Position numbers and translations under genes: made by a program | Shown here: positions 42,901-51,603 of the stretch, piece by piece | Layout of the letters: each line of letters begins with the position of its first letter | How positions within the stretch are numbered: position 1 is the first letter of the stretch | The notes under the pieces: model-generated | Told to the model about the DNA's origin: nothing | What the model saw: only the letters and a program-made list of their open reading frames with translations | The model's database searches: none | From: Candidatus Manganitrophus morganii | Lineage (GTDB): Bacteria; Nitrospirota; Nitrospiria; SBBL01; Manganitrophaceae | Direction: 5' to 3' | Length of the DNA: 64,000 nucleotides | NCBI GenBank assembly: GCA_021651055.1 | Contig: JAJHOH010000001.1 | Coordinates: 558,001 to 622,000 of the forward strand

Positions 42901-42905
42901 GGCAC

Positions 42906-42935
42906 AGCCCATTCCGAGGAATGGGCTTTTTTTTT
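42906..42935 (+). terminator. riboswitch expression-platform terminator
   Basis: AGCCCATTCC-gag-GAATGGGCT followed by nine T. It lies between aptamer and ATG 42977. Confidence 0.85.
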
Positions 42936-42976
42936 ACACAGACCAAACACTTTTTGTTGATGCATGGAGGAACAGC

Positions 42977-45217
42977 ATGCAGACCTCATTAATCAAGCGA
43001 AGCGCTCTGATGATCATCGGGATGATCCTTCTCCTGAATTGGAAAACGCCTGCGATGGCTGCGGATGCCTCCCTCTCCTGGGACACCAACACGGAAAACG
43101 ATCTGGGAGGGTATAAACTCTATTATGGAACCTCCTCCGGCAGCTACGGCGCCCCCGTGGACGTCGGCAATCAAACATCTTTCACTGTAAACGGTTTAAG
43201 CAGCAGTCAGACATATTATTTTGCCGTTCGCGCATACAACACCTCGGGGGCGGAAAGCGGCTACTCTAATGAAGTCAGCAAGAGCTTCGGCGACACCGCC
43301 GCGCCGACCCTCTCCGCCATTGCGGCCGGCAGCATCACCAGCGCCGGAGCAACCGTCAGCTGGAGCACCAACGAAGCGGCCACCTCCCAGGTGGAGTACG
43401 GCGCCACGACCGCTTACGGCTCCCTCTCTGCGCTCAACTCAACGCTCGTCACCAGCCATAGCCGTGTGTTAAGCGGCTTGAACCCTTCAACGACCTATCA
43501 CTATCGGGTCATCAGCAGAGATGCCGCCGGGAACACCGGCACCTCGGGGGACCGCACCTTCACCACCACCGCCGCGCCCGACACCACCGCGCCGGCGATT
43601 TCCGGAATCGGCGCCTCGAATATCACCACCACCGCGGCCACGATCAGCTGGACGACCAATGAGAGTTCCGACACCCAGATTCAATATGGGACAACCACTT
43701 CGTATGGAAGCTCCACGACGCTCGATACCACCCTGACCACCAACCACAGCCAACAGGTCACCGGCCTTCTCCCCGCCACCCTTTATCATTATCGCGTCCG
43801 CGGCCGGGACGGCGCCGGAAATCTGGCCACCTCGGGAGATCGAACATTTACCACCGCCGCGCCCCCCGACACCACCGCGCCGACCCTTTCTAATATTGCC
43901 GCCAGCAACATCGCATCGACCTCCACGGTGATCACCTGGAGCACCAATGAAACGGCGACCTCCCAAGTCGAATATGGAACGACGACATCGTATGGTGCTT
44001 CCTCCGCATTGGGCGCCACGCCGGTCACCAGTCACAGCCGGACCCTTTCCAGCCTGAGCCCCGCCACCACCTACAACTACCGGGTCATCAGCCAAGATGG
44101 GGCCGGAAACATCTCGGTCTCCGGAAATAGAACCTTCACCACCTCCGCCACCCCCGATACGACGGCGCCGGTTCTCTCCGGTATCGCCGTGGGGAACGTT
44201 GCTTCCACTTCGGTTGTCATTTCCTGGAGCACCCATGAAGCGGCCACCTCCCAAGTGGAATACGGACCGACCACGGCGTACGGCTCTCTCAGCACATTAA
44301 ATACCACCCTTCTGGCCGCCCACAGCGCTTCGTTGACGAACCTCCAGCCGGCCACCACCTACAACTATCGGGTCATCAGCCGGGACGCCGCCGGAAACAC
44401 CGCCACCTCCGGGAACAATTCGTTTACAACGGCCGCCCCGTCATCTTCCGATACAATCGGGCCGGTTCTGTCGGCGATCGATGCGCGGGAGATGACCACG
44501 GAGGGGGTGACGATCCACTGGGGAACCGATGAGCCTGCAACAAGCGAAGTGGAGTATGGCCTGACCGCGGGATACGAAAACAGCACCGGGGTCAACGCCA
44601 CCCTGTCGAACAGCCACAGCCGGATCCTTTCCGGCCTCCAATCGAACACGGTCTATCACTATCGTGTCAAAAGCGCCGATGCCCTGGGCAATCTCTCCGT
44701 GTCGGCCGATCATACTCTCACGACAAACCCGCCCACCGATTCCACCCCTCCGGCGGACGTCGAAAACTTCACCGCCGTCCCGGGAACCCAGGTGATCACA
44801 TTAAGCTGGGTCAATCCGTCCGATTCCGACTTCGTCGGGGTCCGCATCGTCTACCGGACCGATCGGTTCCCGAACGGCACTGAAGACGGTGAGATCCTCG
44901 GGGACTTTTCGGGACGAACCGATGAGAGCATCACCGTCCTCCATGCAGGGTTAGAGGAGAACGTGACCTACTACTATTCGGCCTCATCGTATGATAACAA
45001 CGGGAACTATCAACACACGGCGCACGCTTCCGCAATGCCTTTCGGGTTTTCGACGGGCGCCTCGAATGCGGACGACGGCGGCGCTGGGGGCGGTGGCGGC
45101 TGCACGATGGTTTCGCCGAGCTCCGGAGCCGCTTCTGGACCGGGCCATTCGGCCGACATGATCGGGCTGATTCTGGTCCTCTCGCTTGCGGCGCTTCGGA
45201 AGGGAATCAAGAAATGA
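42977..45217 (+). CDS. secreted protein with seven fibronectin type III-like domains
   Basis: 746 residues. Signal peptide about 1-28. One FN3-like domain (about 30-108) is followed by five near-identical repeats of about 90 residues, each starting D-T-x-A-P and containing W-S/T-T-N-E... QVEYG... TYNYRVISRDAAGN. A sixth differing segment (about 590-690) follows. The C-terminus has GGAGGGGGC, then a hydrophobic stretch ending RKGIKK. A Gly-rich Cys-containing tail with a membrane segment is reminiscent of C-terminal sorting signals. Expression is under a c-di-GMP riboswitch, so it is probably a biofilm adhesin or scaffold. Confidence 0.88.
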   Translation: MQTSLIKRSALMIIGMILLLNWKTPAMAADASLSWDTNTENDLGGYKLYYGTSSGSYGAPVDVGNQTSFTVNGLSSSQTYYFAVRAYNTSGAESGYSNEVSKSFGDTAAPTLSAIAAGSITSAGATVSWSTNEAATSQVEYGATTAYGSLSALNSTLVTSHSRVLSGLNPSTTYHYRVISRDAAGNTGTSGDRTFTTTAAPDTTAPAISGIGASNITTTAATISWTTNESSDTQIQYGTTTSYGSSTTLDTTLTTNHSQQVTGLLPATLYHYRVRGRDGAGNLATSGDRTFTTAAPPDTTAPTLSNIAASNIASTSTVITWSTNETATSQVEYGTTTSYGASSALGATPVTSHSRTLSSLSPATTYNYRVISQDGAGNISVSGNRTFTTSATPDTTAPVLSGIAVGNVASTSVVISWSTHEAATSQVEYGPTTAYGSLSTLNTTLLAAHSASLTNLQPATTYNYRVISRDAAGNTATSGNNSFTTAAPSSSDTIGPVLSAIDAREMTTEGVTIHWGTDEPATSEVEYGLTAGYENSTGVNATLSNSHSRILSGLQSNTVYHYRVKSADALGNLSVSADHTLTTNPPTDSTPPADVENFTAVPGTQVITLSWVNPSDSDFVGVRIVYRTDRFPNGTEDGEILGDFSGRTDESITVLHAGLEENVTYYYSASSYDNNGNYQHTAHASAMPFGFSTGASNADDGGAGGGGGCTMVSPSSGAASGPGHSADMIGLILVLSLAALRKGIKK

Positions 45218-45397
45218 ACGCGGCGCCGGCGATCGACTCATTAAGTATGAATCACTTACGAAGGTCCGCTACGTTGACCTTCCGATTGATCTCGGTCCGC
45301 TTTTCTTATATCTTGCCGAGGATGATCGAGAACGTTGAACGACAGGAAGATCTTGAATAAGTCGAAGCGGTATAGATTAAGTGGAGGGTGATTATAG

Positions 45398-45426
45398 TTG
45401 ACGGGAAAAAAAGAATATAGTATTTT
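45398..45426 (+). promoter_or_regulatory. probable sigma-70 promoter
   Basis: TTGACG, 17 bp, TATTTT. Start would be near 45433, about 90 bp before the second riboswitch aptamer. A hairpin GGGTTACGC/GCGTAACCC (about 45464-45502) lies in the leader. Confidence 0.5.
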
Positions 45427-45520
45427 ATATCGTTATTAACACCACATAAGTCGAAGCGTCAGAGTGGGTTACGCTGAAGAATCTCACGCCGATGGCGTAA
45501 CCCAAGTTACATTTCGACCT

Positions 45521-45697
45521 TTGCTCAGAGCAAACCCATCGAAAGGTGGGGACGCAGAGTAACGGGGCTAAAGAAAGGGTGTAGGGGGTAGGGTATAGGG
45601 GGTAGTGAGAGGGGATAGGGTTTGGATTTTCTACACCCTACACCCTGGTTTATCACACCCGACACCCTTTCCTCTTCGCCTTCTTCCATGCCCGCCG
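45521..45697 (+). ncRNA. cyclic di-GMP class I riboswitch, interrupted by repeat array C
   Basis: GAGCAAACCC-ATCGAAAGGT-GGGGACGCAGAG and ACGGGGCTAAAG match the first half of GEMM-I aptamers. The second half appears to be CTTCTTCCATGCCCGCCGAG. Between them lies the repeat array at 45577-45667. The array has inverted arms, so it would fold as an added hairpin in the distal stem. A terminator follows. Confidence 0.65.
45577..45667. repeat. inverted G-rich repeat array, copy C
   Basis: GGGTGTAGGGGGTAGGGTAT on the left and CTACACCCTACACCCTGG plus GACACCC on the right; no gene inside. It lies in the middle of the riboswitch leader. Confidence 0.75.
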
Positions 45698-45730
45698 AGC
45701 CGCCAAAGGATTCACTTGGCGGCTTTTTTA
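45698..45730 (+). terminator. terminator behind the second riboswitch
   Basis: AGCCGCCAA at 45698-45706 pairs with TTGGCGGCT at 45716-45724, followed by a T-run. About 60 bp before ATG 45793. Confidence 0.85.
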
Positions 45731-45792
45731 TTAGGTGGCTTTGTAAGCGAGAGCACTGAACAACGAAATAAGTCATTGTGGAGGTCATTATT

Positions 45793-46755
45793 ATGCAGGC
45801 GAGATACTTGGCTAAATACACGACAGGAATCTTAATCGGCTTCGTTCTTCTTCTGCTGGGAGCAGGGGTTTCTCAGGCGGCGGTGCTCTTCTCTTCTACT
45901 GCCGAATCCGGAACGTGTGACACCGGCGTGTCGACCAGTATCTGGGATTATACTGGGAGTGGCGGTCCTGGCGGCCCCCTGGCTGCTCGGATGTTTTATC
46001 GCTGTGACACTCCAGTTCCTAATTCCGGTCGCTCCAAATATTTCCGCGTCGACACTGTCAATCTCATGCAGGGCACCTGGAATGTTCGTCATGTCAACCG
46101 AATCAATCTAACACCGGGCGTAACATACTACCTCGGGGCATTTTTTAGATTCGATAGAATCCTTGGTCTTGATATTTGGCATGATGCAAAAATCGGTAAT
46201 GATGGGCCAGATAGTTTCGATAAGCTCTTTGAGTCTGATGGATCGGTCAGGTGGATTATTAATTCTGGATGGATGAATGGCGGGTTTACGCCACCGGCAA
46301 CAAATACATGGGACCATAAATTTACGTTTAACATTTCTTTGCCGGGTGCTTCCGGCACTTGCACAAATTGTGGCACTGATACATTAGTCCATAACTTTTC
46401 ACCATATACTAGAAGTAATCCCTTCCTGTGTGACTACGAAAAATGGTATGCCGTGGTGATGGCAATTACGCCATCCACCGGAGGAAGTTCAACGAATGGT
46501 CGACTTGAGCTTTTTATTAATGGCACTAAAGTTAGCTCTCACACCGTGAAGACACAAGACACGTCCACGCCGTACATTGAGTCGTTCCAATACTCTGGTA
46601 CAATCGCACAGCCAAGCTATGATTCCCCGCCGCACTTTCGGAAAATAGATTATTTTATTTTTTCTGACAGCCTAGCCGATGTTCAAAACGCGGGGTTGAT
46701 GAGCGATCCCGCAGCGGGGGCACCAGCTCCTCCCACAAACCTAAGGGTACAATAA
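45793..46755 (+). CDS. secreted polysaccharide-lyase-like or lectin-like protein
   Basis: 320 residues from ATG 45793; GAGGTC lies upstream. Signal peptide about 1-31, ending SQA. The mature domain (VLFSSTAESGT..., YYLGAFFRFDRI, DKLFESDGSVRWIINSGWMNG, WYAVVMAITPSTGG, GRLELFINGTKVSSH) has the sequence style of concanavalin-like jelly-roll lyases or lectins, but no catalytic set is certain. The C-terminus ends APAPPTNLRVQ, as if an FN3-type domain had been lost or was never present. It is behind a c-di-GMP riboswitch, so probably a biofilm-phase matrix protein. Confidence 0.65.
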   Translation: MQARYLAKYTTGILIGFVLLLLGAGVSQAAVLFSSTAESGTCDTGVSTSIWDYTGSGGPGGPLAARMFYRCDTPVPNSGRSKYFRVDTVNLMQGTWNVRHVNRINLTPGVTYYLGAFFRFDRILGLDIWHDAKIGNDGPDSFDKLFESDGSVRWIINSGWMNGGFTPPATNTWDHKFTFNISLPGASGTCTNCGTDTLVHNFSPYTRSNPFLCDYEKWYAVVMAITPSTGGSSTNGRLELFINGTKVSSHTVKTQDTSTPYIESFQYSGTIAQPSYDSPPHFRKIDYFIFSDSLADVQNAGLMSDPAAGAPAPPTNLRVQ

Positions 46756-46812
46756 TCAGTGGAAGCCAAGAACTCTAGCAGAACTTCCTTAACTCCTGAC
46801 GAATGGCGAGGC

Positions 46813-46836
46813 CCCTCTCTCGCATGAGAGAGGGGT
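46813..46836. terminator. hairpin behind the secreted protein
   Basis: CCCCTCTCTCGCATGAGAGAGGGG, a near perfect palindrome 57 bp past the stop codon. It lies between convergent genes and may terminate both directions; T-run is absent. Confidence 0.55.
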
Positions 46837-47003
46837 GCTTGCGTTGCACCTTTGAATTTAGGTGAATAACCTCAATCTTCGAACGCTCAGATCCTAAACC
46901 ATATTCTGGTTTCAGACAGAAATATTAGCTTAGTCTCTACCTGACTTTTTGATTTTCTTTGCTATTTCTTGTGATTTAACTTTACTCTGTCTTCAGATAA
47001 AGT

Positions 47004-47777
47004 TTACTTAAAGCGTGCGTGCAGATCGTACCATCCACCCCTGTTGTCTGCTGCATAATCATTACAAAATTGCTGCCACTGAGTTCGCACGGAGAGGTAT
47101 GATTTCCATTGTCCATCCGTTGCCTCCGCCATTGGACCAGCGCCATGCTCCCTTCTAAATTGAACTCCATGGTAGGTAACGTACTCGGCTTCAGGCATAT
47201 GCAACATTCGGCGTAGCCTGCCACGAATTCGATCAGGCAAATAATCTATCCTCGAGAGCTCTCGGAAATTGACCTGGTTGATGATTTTAAAGCTCCTATA
47301 ACCGATAGCGGCCAGATGGTCAAGTAGCTCTATAGCATCTTCTCCCATTTCAAACGAGACATACTCTGGTAGGTGCTTTTCTGAGAGCGCCAGAATAGTA
47401 TGTCGATCTGCTCCTTCAATATCGCACTTAAGGTAAAATGGAGTACCGAAACGATCTAAGATATTTTCGAATCGCACACAGCGGACTTTAATTGAGCCGT
47501 TGGGTCTGCGGTTTACTACTCTGTCATATTCTATTGAGCTTGATCCTAAGTCCTGTCCTGATAGATATAGTTCTACGGTACCTTCGTGATCGCTGATTGC
47601 CACATTTTCTATAGTAAGACGCCCCGTCTGGATAAAGCTTGTAAAGCGTTCATGAGCACTCTCAACAAGTTTGGTGTTTGCCTCGACTGCAATCACTTGG
47701 AAACCTTTAGCAAGATAATACGCTGTGTCGGTCCCATCATACATACCAACATCAAATATTAACGAATTTTGAGCCAT
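47004..47777 (-). CDS. FkbM-family methyltransferase
   Basis: 257 residues. LIFDVGMYDGTDTAYYLAKGFQVIAVEAN opens the SAM-binding fold, and FYLKCDIEGADRHTIL is the FkbM signature with IEGAD. It probably O-methylates a sugar or sugar-phosphate in the polysaccharide made by the cluster. It is the last gene of the leftward cluster. Low GC compared with the core genes. Confidence 0.87.
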   Translation of the reverse strand: MAQNSLIFDVGMYDGTDTAYYLAKGFQVIAVEANTKLVESAHERFTSFIQTGRLTIENVAISDHEGTVELYLSGQDLGSSSIEYDRVVNRRPNGSIKVRCVRFENILDRFGTPFYLKCDIEGADRHTILALSEKHLPEYVSFEMGEDAIELLDHLAAIGYRSFKIINQVNFRELSRIDYLPDRIRGRLRRMLHMPEAEYVTYHGVQFRREHGAGPMAEATDGQWKSYLSVRTQWQQFCNDYAADNRGGWYDLHARFK

Positions 47778-47801
47778 AACACCCCCTTCAAAACTATTGC
47801 G

Positions 47802-49082
47802 TTACAATTCAGATATAAAATCCGCCTTCTTTCTGTTCGCAGACTTTAGATTGATCTTATCTTTAATTTCTACTTTAAGATCATCAGAAAAATATTTTTT
47901 GAATTCCCCTATCAGCCGATCCCGATCGGTCTGATTAAGCTCGCTTTCTATTGCGACTTCCAACAGTCCTTTTTGTTTCTGGATCGCCTGATAGTTGAGT
48001 ACCAGATCATATTCCATCGCCAGATTCTTGAAAACGTAATAGAGGGTCAAGCTTGGATATTGGTTTTTGACACCATGTATCACCTTCCCTATTCTTCCAA
48101 GCACCTCTTTGACGATATGATGTTGCATCCCGCAAGAACATTTCGTCTGAGAGTCGAGTTCGATATAGTCCCCCAGCTTAAACCGGATAATCGGAAATGA
48201 TTTTGAAACCAGGTTCGTCACAATGACTTCATTATTTTCTTCCTCGACGATCACCGTCTCCATATTCATATGCATCTTTCCTTGGGGACATTCAAAGGCA
48301 ATAATGCCCGCCTCGGCGGCGCCATACTCGCTGACAATTTTTCTCCCGAACGCTTTTTGGGCCTCGATTTGATACTGCTCAAAAATTTTCTCGGACGTTC
48401 CCTTCACCATCTTAAGATTTGTCAGAGGCCCCATCCCCGTTTTATTGATCCGCTTGGCCACTTCATAGATCATCGATGAATAGCCTCCTAGGAAGGCGGC
48501 CTTTCTCAACTTCCTAATAAAGGCGTCAATCTCATCATCTTTATAGGAAAAGAGCCTGAAGCGATTCTGAAGAAAATCCAAAAACTTTATCTTTACCCGC
48601 CGCTTGAATGCGGTGTTGTATCCCCACAAGTAACCATTCAAATCCCACGGATCGACGCCATACCATGAATATCCTCGATAAACAGAGGCCCGATGCCATG
48701 CATCCCAGTCTTCGTTCCGATAGAACACCAACGGCTTGCCGGTGCTGCCGGAAGTCTCAGAATAAAAGAGCTTTTCAGGGAGGGTCTTAATCTGAATTTT
48801 TCCGACGTTGCTCAAGAGTTCCTCTTTGGTGAGCACCGGCATCTTCTTTAAATCAGACAAAGATCTGATATCATCGGGGTGGATCTTATTTTGTTCAAAC
48901 CTGTTTCGATAGAACTCGGAATGGTCATAGGCATGGCGAAGCAATGCAGCAAGCTGCTCATACTGGTATTTTTGGAGTCTGTCGATATCCCACTTTTGGC
49001 TTTCGGCTAAAAACTCAAGGTTGTTCAGGATGCGCGGGTTCCGCGCCCGAATCCCGGCCAAGTAAACAAGTTTACTCAGCAT
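47802..49082 (-). CDS. CapK-like phenylacetate-CoA ligase family protein
   Basis: 426 residues from ATG 49082 with GGAGGGA just upstream. LFYSETSGSTGKPLVFYRNEDWDAW carries the adenylate-forming SGSTGKP loop, and EYGAAEAGIIAFEC is a later motif. A zinc-like CSCGMQHH follows. CapK-like members are found in capsule and exopolysaccharide clusters and are thought to activate acyl groups for polymer modification. The substrate is unknown. Confidence 0.87.
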   Translation of the reverse strand: MLSKLVYLAGIRARNPRILNNLEFLAESQKWDIDRLQKYQYEQLAALLRHAYDHSEFYRNRFEQNKIHPDDIRSLSDLKKMPVLTKEELLSNVGKIQIKTLPEKLFYSETSGSTGKPLVFYRNEDWDAWHRASVYRGYSWYGVDPWDLNGYLWGYNTAFKRRVKIKFLDFLQNRFRLFSYKDDEIDAFIRKLRKAAFLGGYSSMIYEVAKRINKTGMGPLTNLKMVKGTSEKIFEQYQIEAQKAFGRKIVSEYGAAEAGIIAFECPQGKMHMNMETVIVEEENNEVIVTNLVSKSFPIIRFKLGDYIELDSQTKCSCGMQHHIVKEVLGRIGKVIHGVKNQYPSLTLYYVFKNLAMEYDLVLNYQAIQKQKGLLEVAIESELNQTDRDRLIGEFKKYFSDDLKVEIKDKINLKSANRKKADFISEL

Positions 49083-49135
49083 TATTCCCTCCGCCCCTGG
49101 AGAATAGACCGCGCACAAAAATACCCAACATGGAT

Positions 49136-50272
49136 TTACCTCTCCCCCACAACGGCTTGCACTTCTTCCATCCTTCTCTTGAAGGATCGGGTCAAGCTTT
49201 GATAAATCACATTCGGACTATATTGGTAGAGATGTGAAAGAAAGAAAAAATAATTCTCAAACCGATTGCGCAACATTTTCTGATGAGCCAGTTTTAAATA
49301 ATCTGCCTGCAAGGAAGGCAGGTCCGTCTCCAGGCGTGCATACTTCTCGGAGATCATCGATCCGAGCCGGTCCATTGACTGTAGGAACGCCGGATGGAAC
49401 CGCTTGTCGGGAATTTCCGGCTGGAAGAGATCGTTTATATATAGAGGAATCATTTCAACCTCTATCGTCCCCTCTTTCGAGACCCTCGCCTTCAACATCA
49501 TCGATTGGCGCGTTGGCTTCTGCCACATATCGAATACAAAATTGCCAAGACTATAAACGATGACGCCTTGTTTATACTTCTCTACCCCTTGCAGCACATG
49601 CGGATGATGACCGAGAATGAGATGGACCCCCTGATCAATCAAGCGGCGAGCAAAGACAACCTGCTGCGGAGAGGGATAGGTCATGTACTCCTCGCCCCAG
49701 TGCAAAGAAACAATCAGGACATCGGAACGACCTCGATACGTTGCGACCTCTTGAAGGACCTGCGCTTCCGTGGAAAACGCATAGGGGACTTCTTTCCCTT
49801 TGTAGTAGTTTTCACAACAGAGTGAATAGGAAAGGAGGGTGGCTTTCATCCCATTCTTCTCAATCTCATATGGAATACAGCCGCCGGCTTCCGATCGCAA
49901 TCCGGTTACAAATATTCCCTGTTTCCGAACAAGATCCACCGTTTCTAAGAAGGCCTCTAATCCATACTCCATGCAATGATTATTAGCGAAATTAAGAAGG
50001 TTAAAGCCGGCTCTCTGCAGGGCAGGCACGGTGCTTGGAGCTCCCCTGAACTCGGCAGATTCAACCTTTTGACTGACCAGCCCGATGTCAGAAAGGACCG
50101 CTTCCAGATTACCGAAAACAATATCTGCATCACTCCAAACTGATTTCACTTTCGAGAAAAGATAGTCCGGTCCCAGTTTTTCCGTTTGCGAACGTACCCC
50201 ATTGCCAAATCGGACCGGATGGTCCCCGAACATCAAATCACCAACCGCAACGATACTCAGATGTTCCTTCAA
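49136..50272 (-). CDS. CapA-like metallophosphoesterase-fold protein
   Basis: 378 residues. IVAVGDLMFG, FGNLEAVLSD, FANNHCMEYG, VSLHWGEEYMTYPS and ILGHHPHVLQG are the metal-binding segments of the CapA/PgsA family, known for poly-gamma-glutamate or capsule synthesis. No signal peptide or membrane anchor is seen, which is less common for the family. Direction and context favour a role in the exopolysaccharide cluster. Confidence 0.87.
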   Translation of the reverse strand: MKEHLSIVAVGDLMFGDHPVRFGNGVRSQTEKLGPDYLFSKVKSVWSDADIVFGNLEAVLSDIGLVSQKVESAEFRGAPSTVPALQRAGFNLLNFANNHCMEYGLEAFLETVDLVRKQGIFVTGLRSEAGGCIPYEIEKNGMKATLLSYSLCCENYYKGKEVPYAFSTEAQVLQEVATYRGRSDVLIVSLHWGEEYMTYPSPQQVVFARRLIDQGVHLILGHHPHVLQGVEKYKQGVIVYSLGNFVFDMWQKPTRQSMMLKARVSKEGTIEVEMIPLYINDLFQPEIPDKRFHPAFLQSMDRLGSMISEKYARLETDLPSLQADYLKLAHQKMLRNRFENYFFFLSHLYQYSPNVIYQSLTRSFKRRMEEVQAVVGER

Positions 50273-50309
50273 TTTGTTCCCTCACTTCTACTCACGTAAT
50301 ACTCAAAAT

Positions 50310-51515
50310 TTAAATACTTGATTTGTTATTCATTACAGACAGGAACGCGTCAAAATCTCTTTCCCAATTAAAGACCTCTTTCACAGCACGGCATCCGTTC
50401 GAACCTAACTTTGCTCTCAAATGTGGGTCTTTCAATTTCAACAAGGTTTGAATAAGAGAATCGTTCGTGTAATCAAAGATCATCCCTGAATTCGTTCTCT
50501 CAAGAATTCTCTTGACCGGTTCCAAGTTTCCAGAAACAACCGGTAATCCACAAGCCATGTAATCAAATACTTTGTTCGGTAGAGTAAGATCATTATGCGA
50601 AACTTTGAGGTGGGGAATGATTCCCATATCTCCTTTCATTAAGTAATCAGGCAACTGATGATGCGGGACAAAACCGGAGAATAAGACATATTTTTCGAGC
50701 TTTCGATCACCGACCAACCTTCGAAGTTCAGTCTCGTAACGGCCTGCTCCAACAATTGTGAATACAAACTTCTCGTCCAACTTATTGACCAGATGATCGA
50801 CTGCTTCAATAACCAGGGGGATTCCGCGCATCTCCGTGAGATCCCCAACATAGATAATCTCGAGTGCATCCTTTCGTTCTGTATCATTCCTAATAAAGCT
50901 AAGCTTGCTCTTCAGAGGGGTATTATGTAATAAGGTAATTTTGGAAGCTGGAACTCCCTTTTTTATCAGATTAAGCTTCATCTCTTCCGATACAGGGAAA
51001 ATGTGGGCCGCCAGCCGGCAAACTGTTTGTTCGACAATTTCCGCAAAGCTTGCATTTCTTATAAGAAAATTGATCATCCTTTTTCTATAAGGAGGCCTTT
51101 GTATTTTGCGATAGCTATCCAACATCTCAGGATAGGGTTCGGCCATATCAATAAAACAGGAAAGTCCAGTCGCTTTTCCAACTAAAATACCAGTTAATGC
51201 AAGCGGTAAATCTCGGACTAAGATCAACTCGACATTATATTTCCTTACTACTCTAAAAACATATAGCAACCAAATAGGATTGAGAAAAAAAGGAAAGCTT
51301 AATAATTCGCCGAGAAATCGAAACGTAGGAAGTCGATGAATATGGATGCCATTACTATATTCGTAACGTTTCCGTCCTTTGGTGTTCCGACACACCAAGT
51401 GGACTTCATGCCCCGCACCCGTGAGGGAGTCACATATTTTTTCTACCCTGACATCCCAGGGATAGTCGGAATCCCATATCTTGCAGACTCTCACCATAAC
51501 CCTCTTAGGGAGCAT
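50310..51515 (-). CDS. glycosyltransferase family 4
   Basis: 401 residues of the GT-B fold. VCKIWDSDYPWDVRVEKICDSLTGAGHEVHLVCRN opens the acceptor domain. IIYVGDLTEMRGIPLVIEAV, DMGIIPHLKVSHNDLTLPNKVFDYMACGLPVVSGN and GxNG-type ends form the donor domain, with the E-x7-E-like region. Starts at 51515 or 51497 are both possible. Donor and linkage are unknown. Confidence 0.87.
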   Translation of the reverse strand: MLPKRVMVRVCKIWDSDYPWDVRVEKICDSLTGAGHEVHLVCRNTKGRKRYEYSNGIHIHRLPTFRFLGELLSFPFFLNPIWLLYVFRVVRKYNVELILVRDLPLALTGILVGKATGLSCFIDMAEPYPEMLDSYRKIQRPPYRKRMINFLIRNASFAEIVEQTVCRLAAHIFPVSEEMKLNLIKKGVPASKITLLHNTPLKSKLSFIRNDTERKDALEIIYVGDLTEMRGIPLVIEAVDHLVNKLDEKFVFTIVGAGRYETELRRLVGDRKLEKYVLFSGFVPHHQLPDYLMKGDMGIIPHLKVSHNDLTLPNKVFDYMACGLPVVSGNLEPVKRILERTNSGMIFDYTNDSLIQTLLKLKDPHLRAKLGSNGCRAVKEVFNWERDFDAFLSVMNNKSSI

Positions 51516-51603
51516 GCTCTCTGTATTTTAGAAATGCCCGTCTTCACTGTCCGTCTTCTTATCGCATGCGCCATCATCGTTCTTCACCAACACCATCACT
51601 TTG

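Noticed and set aside
43487-44254. minus-strand Gly/Arg-rich frame inside the FN3 gene
   Set aside because: A by-product of repeated FN3 codons in another frame.
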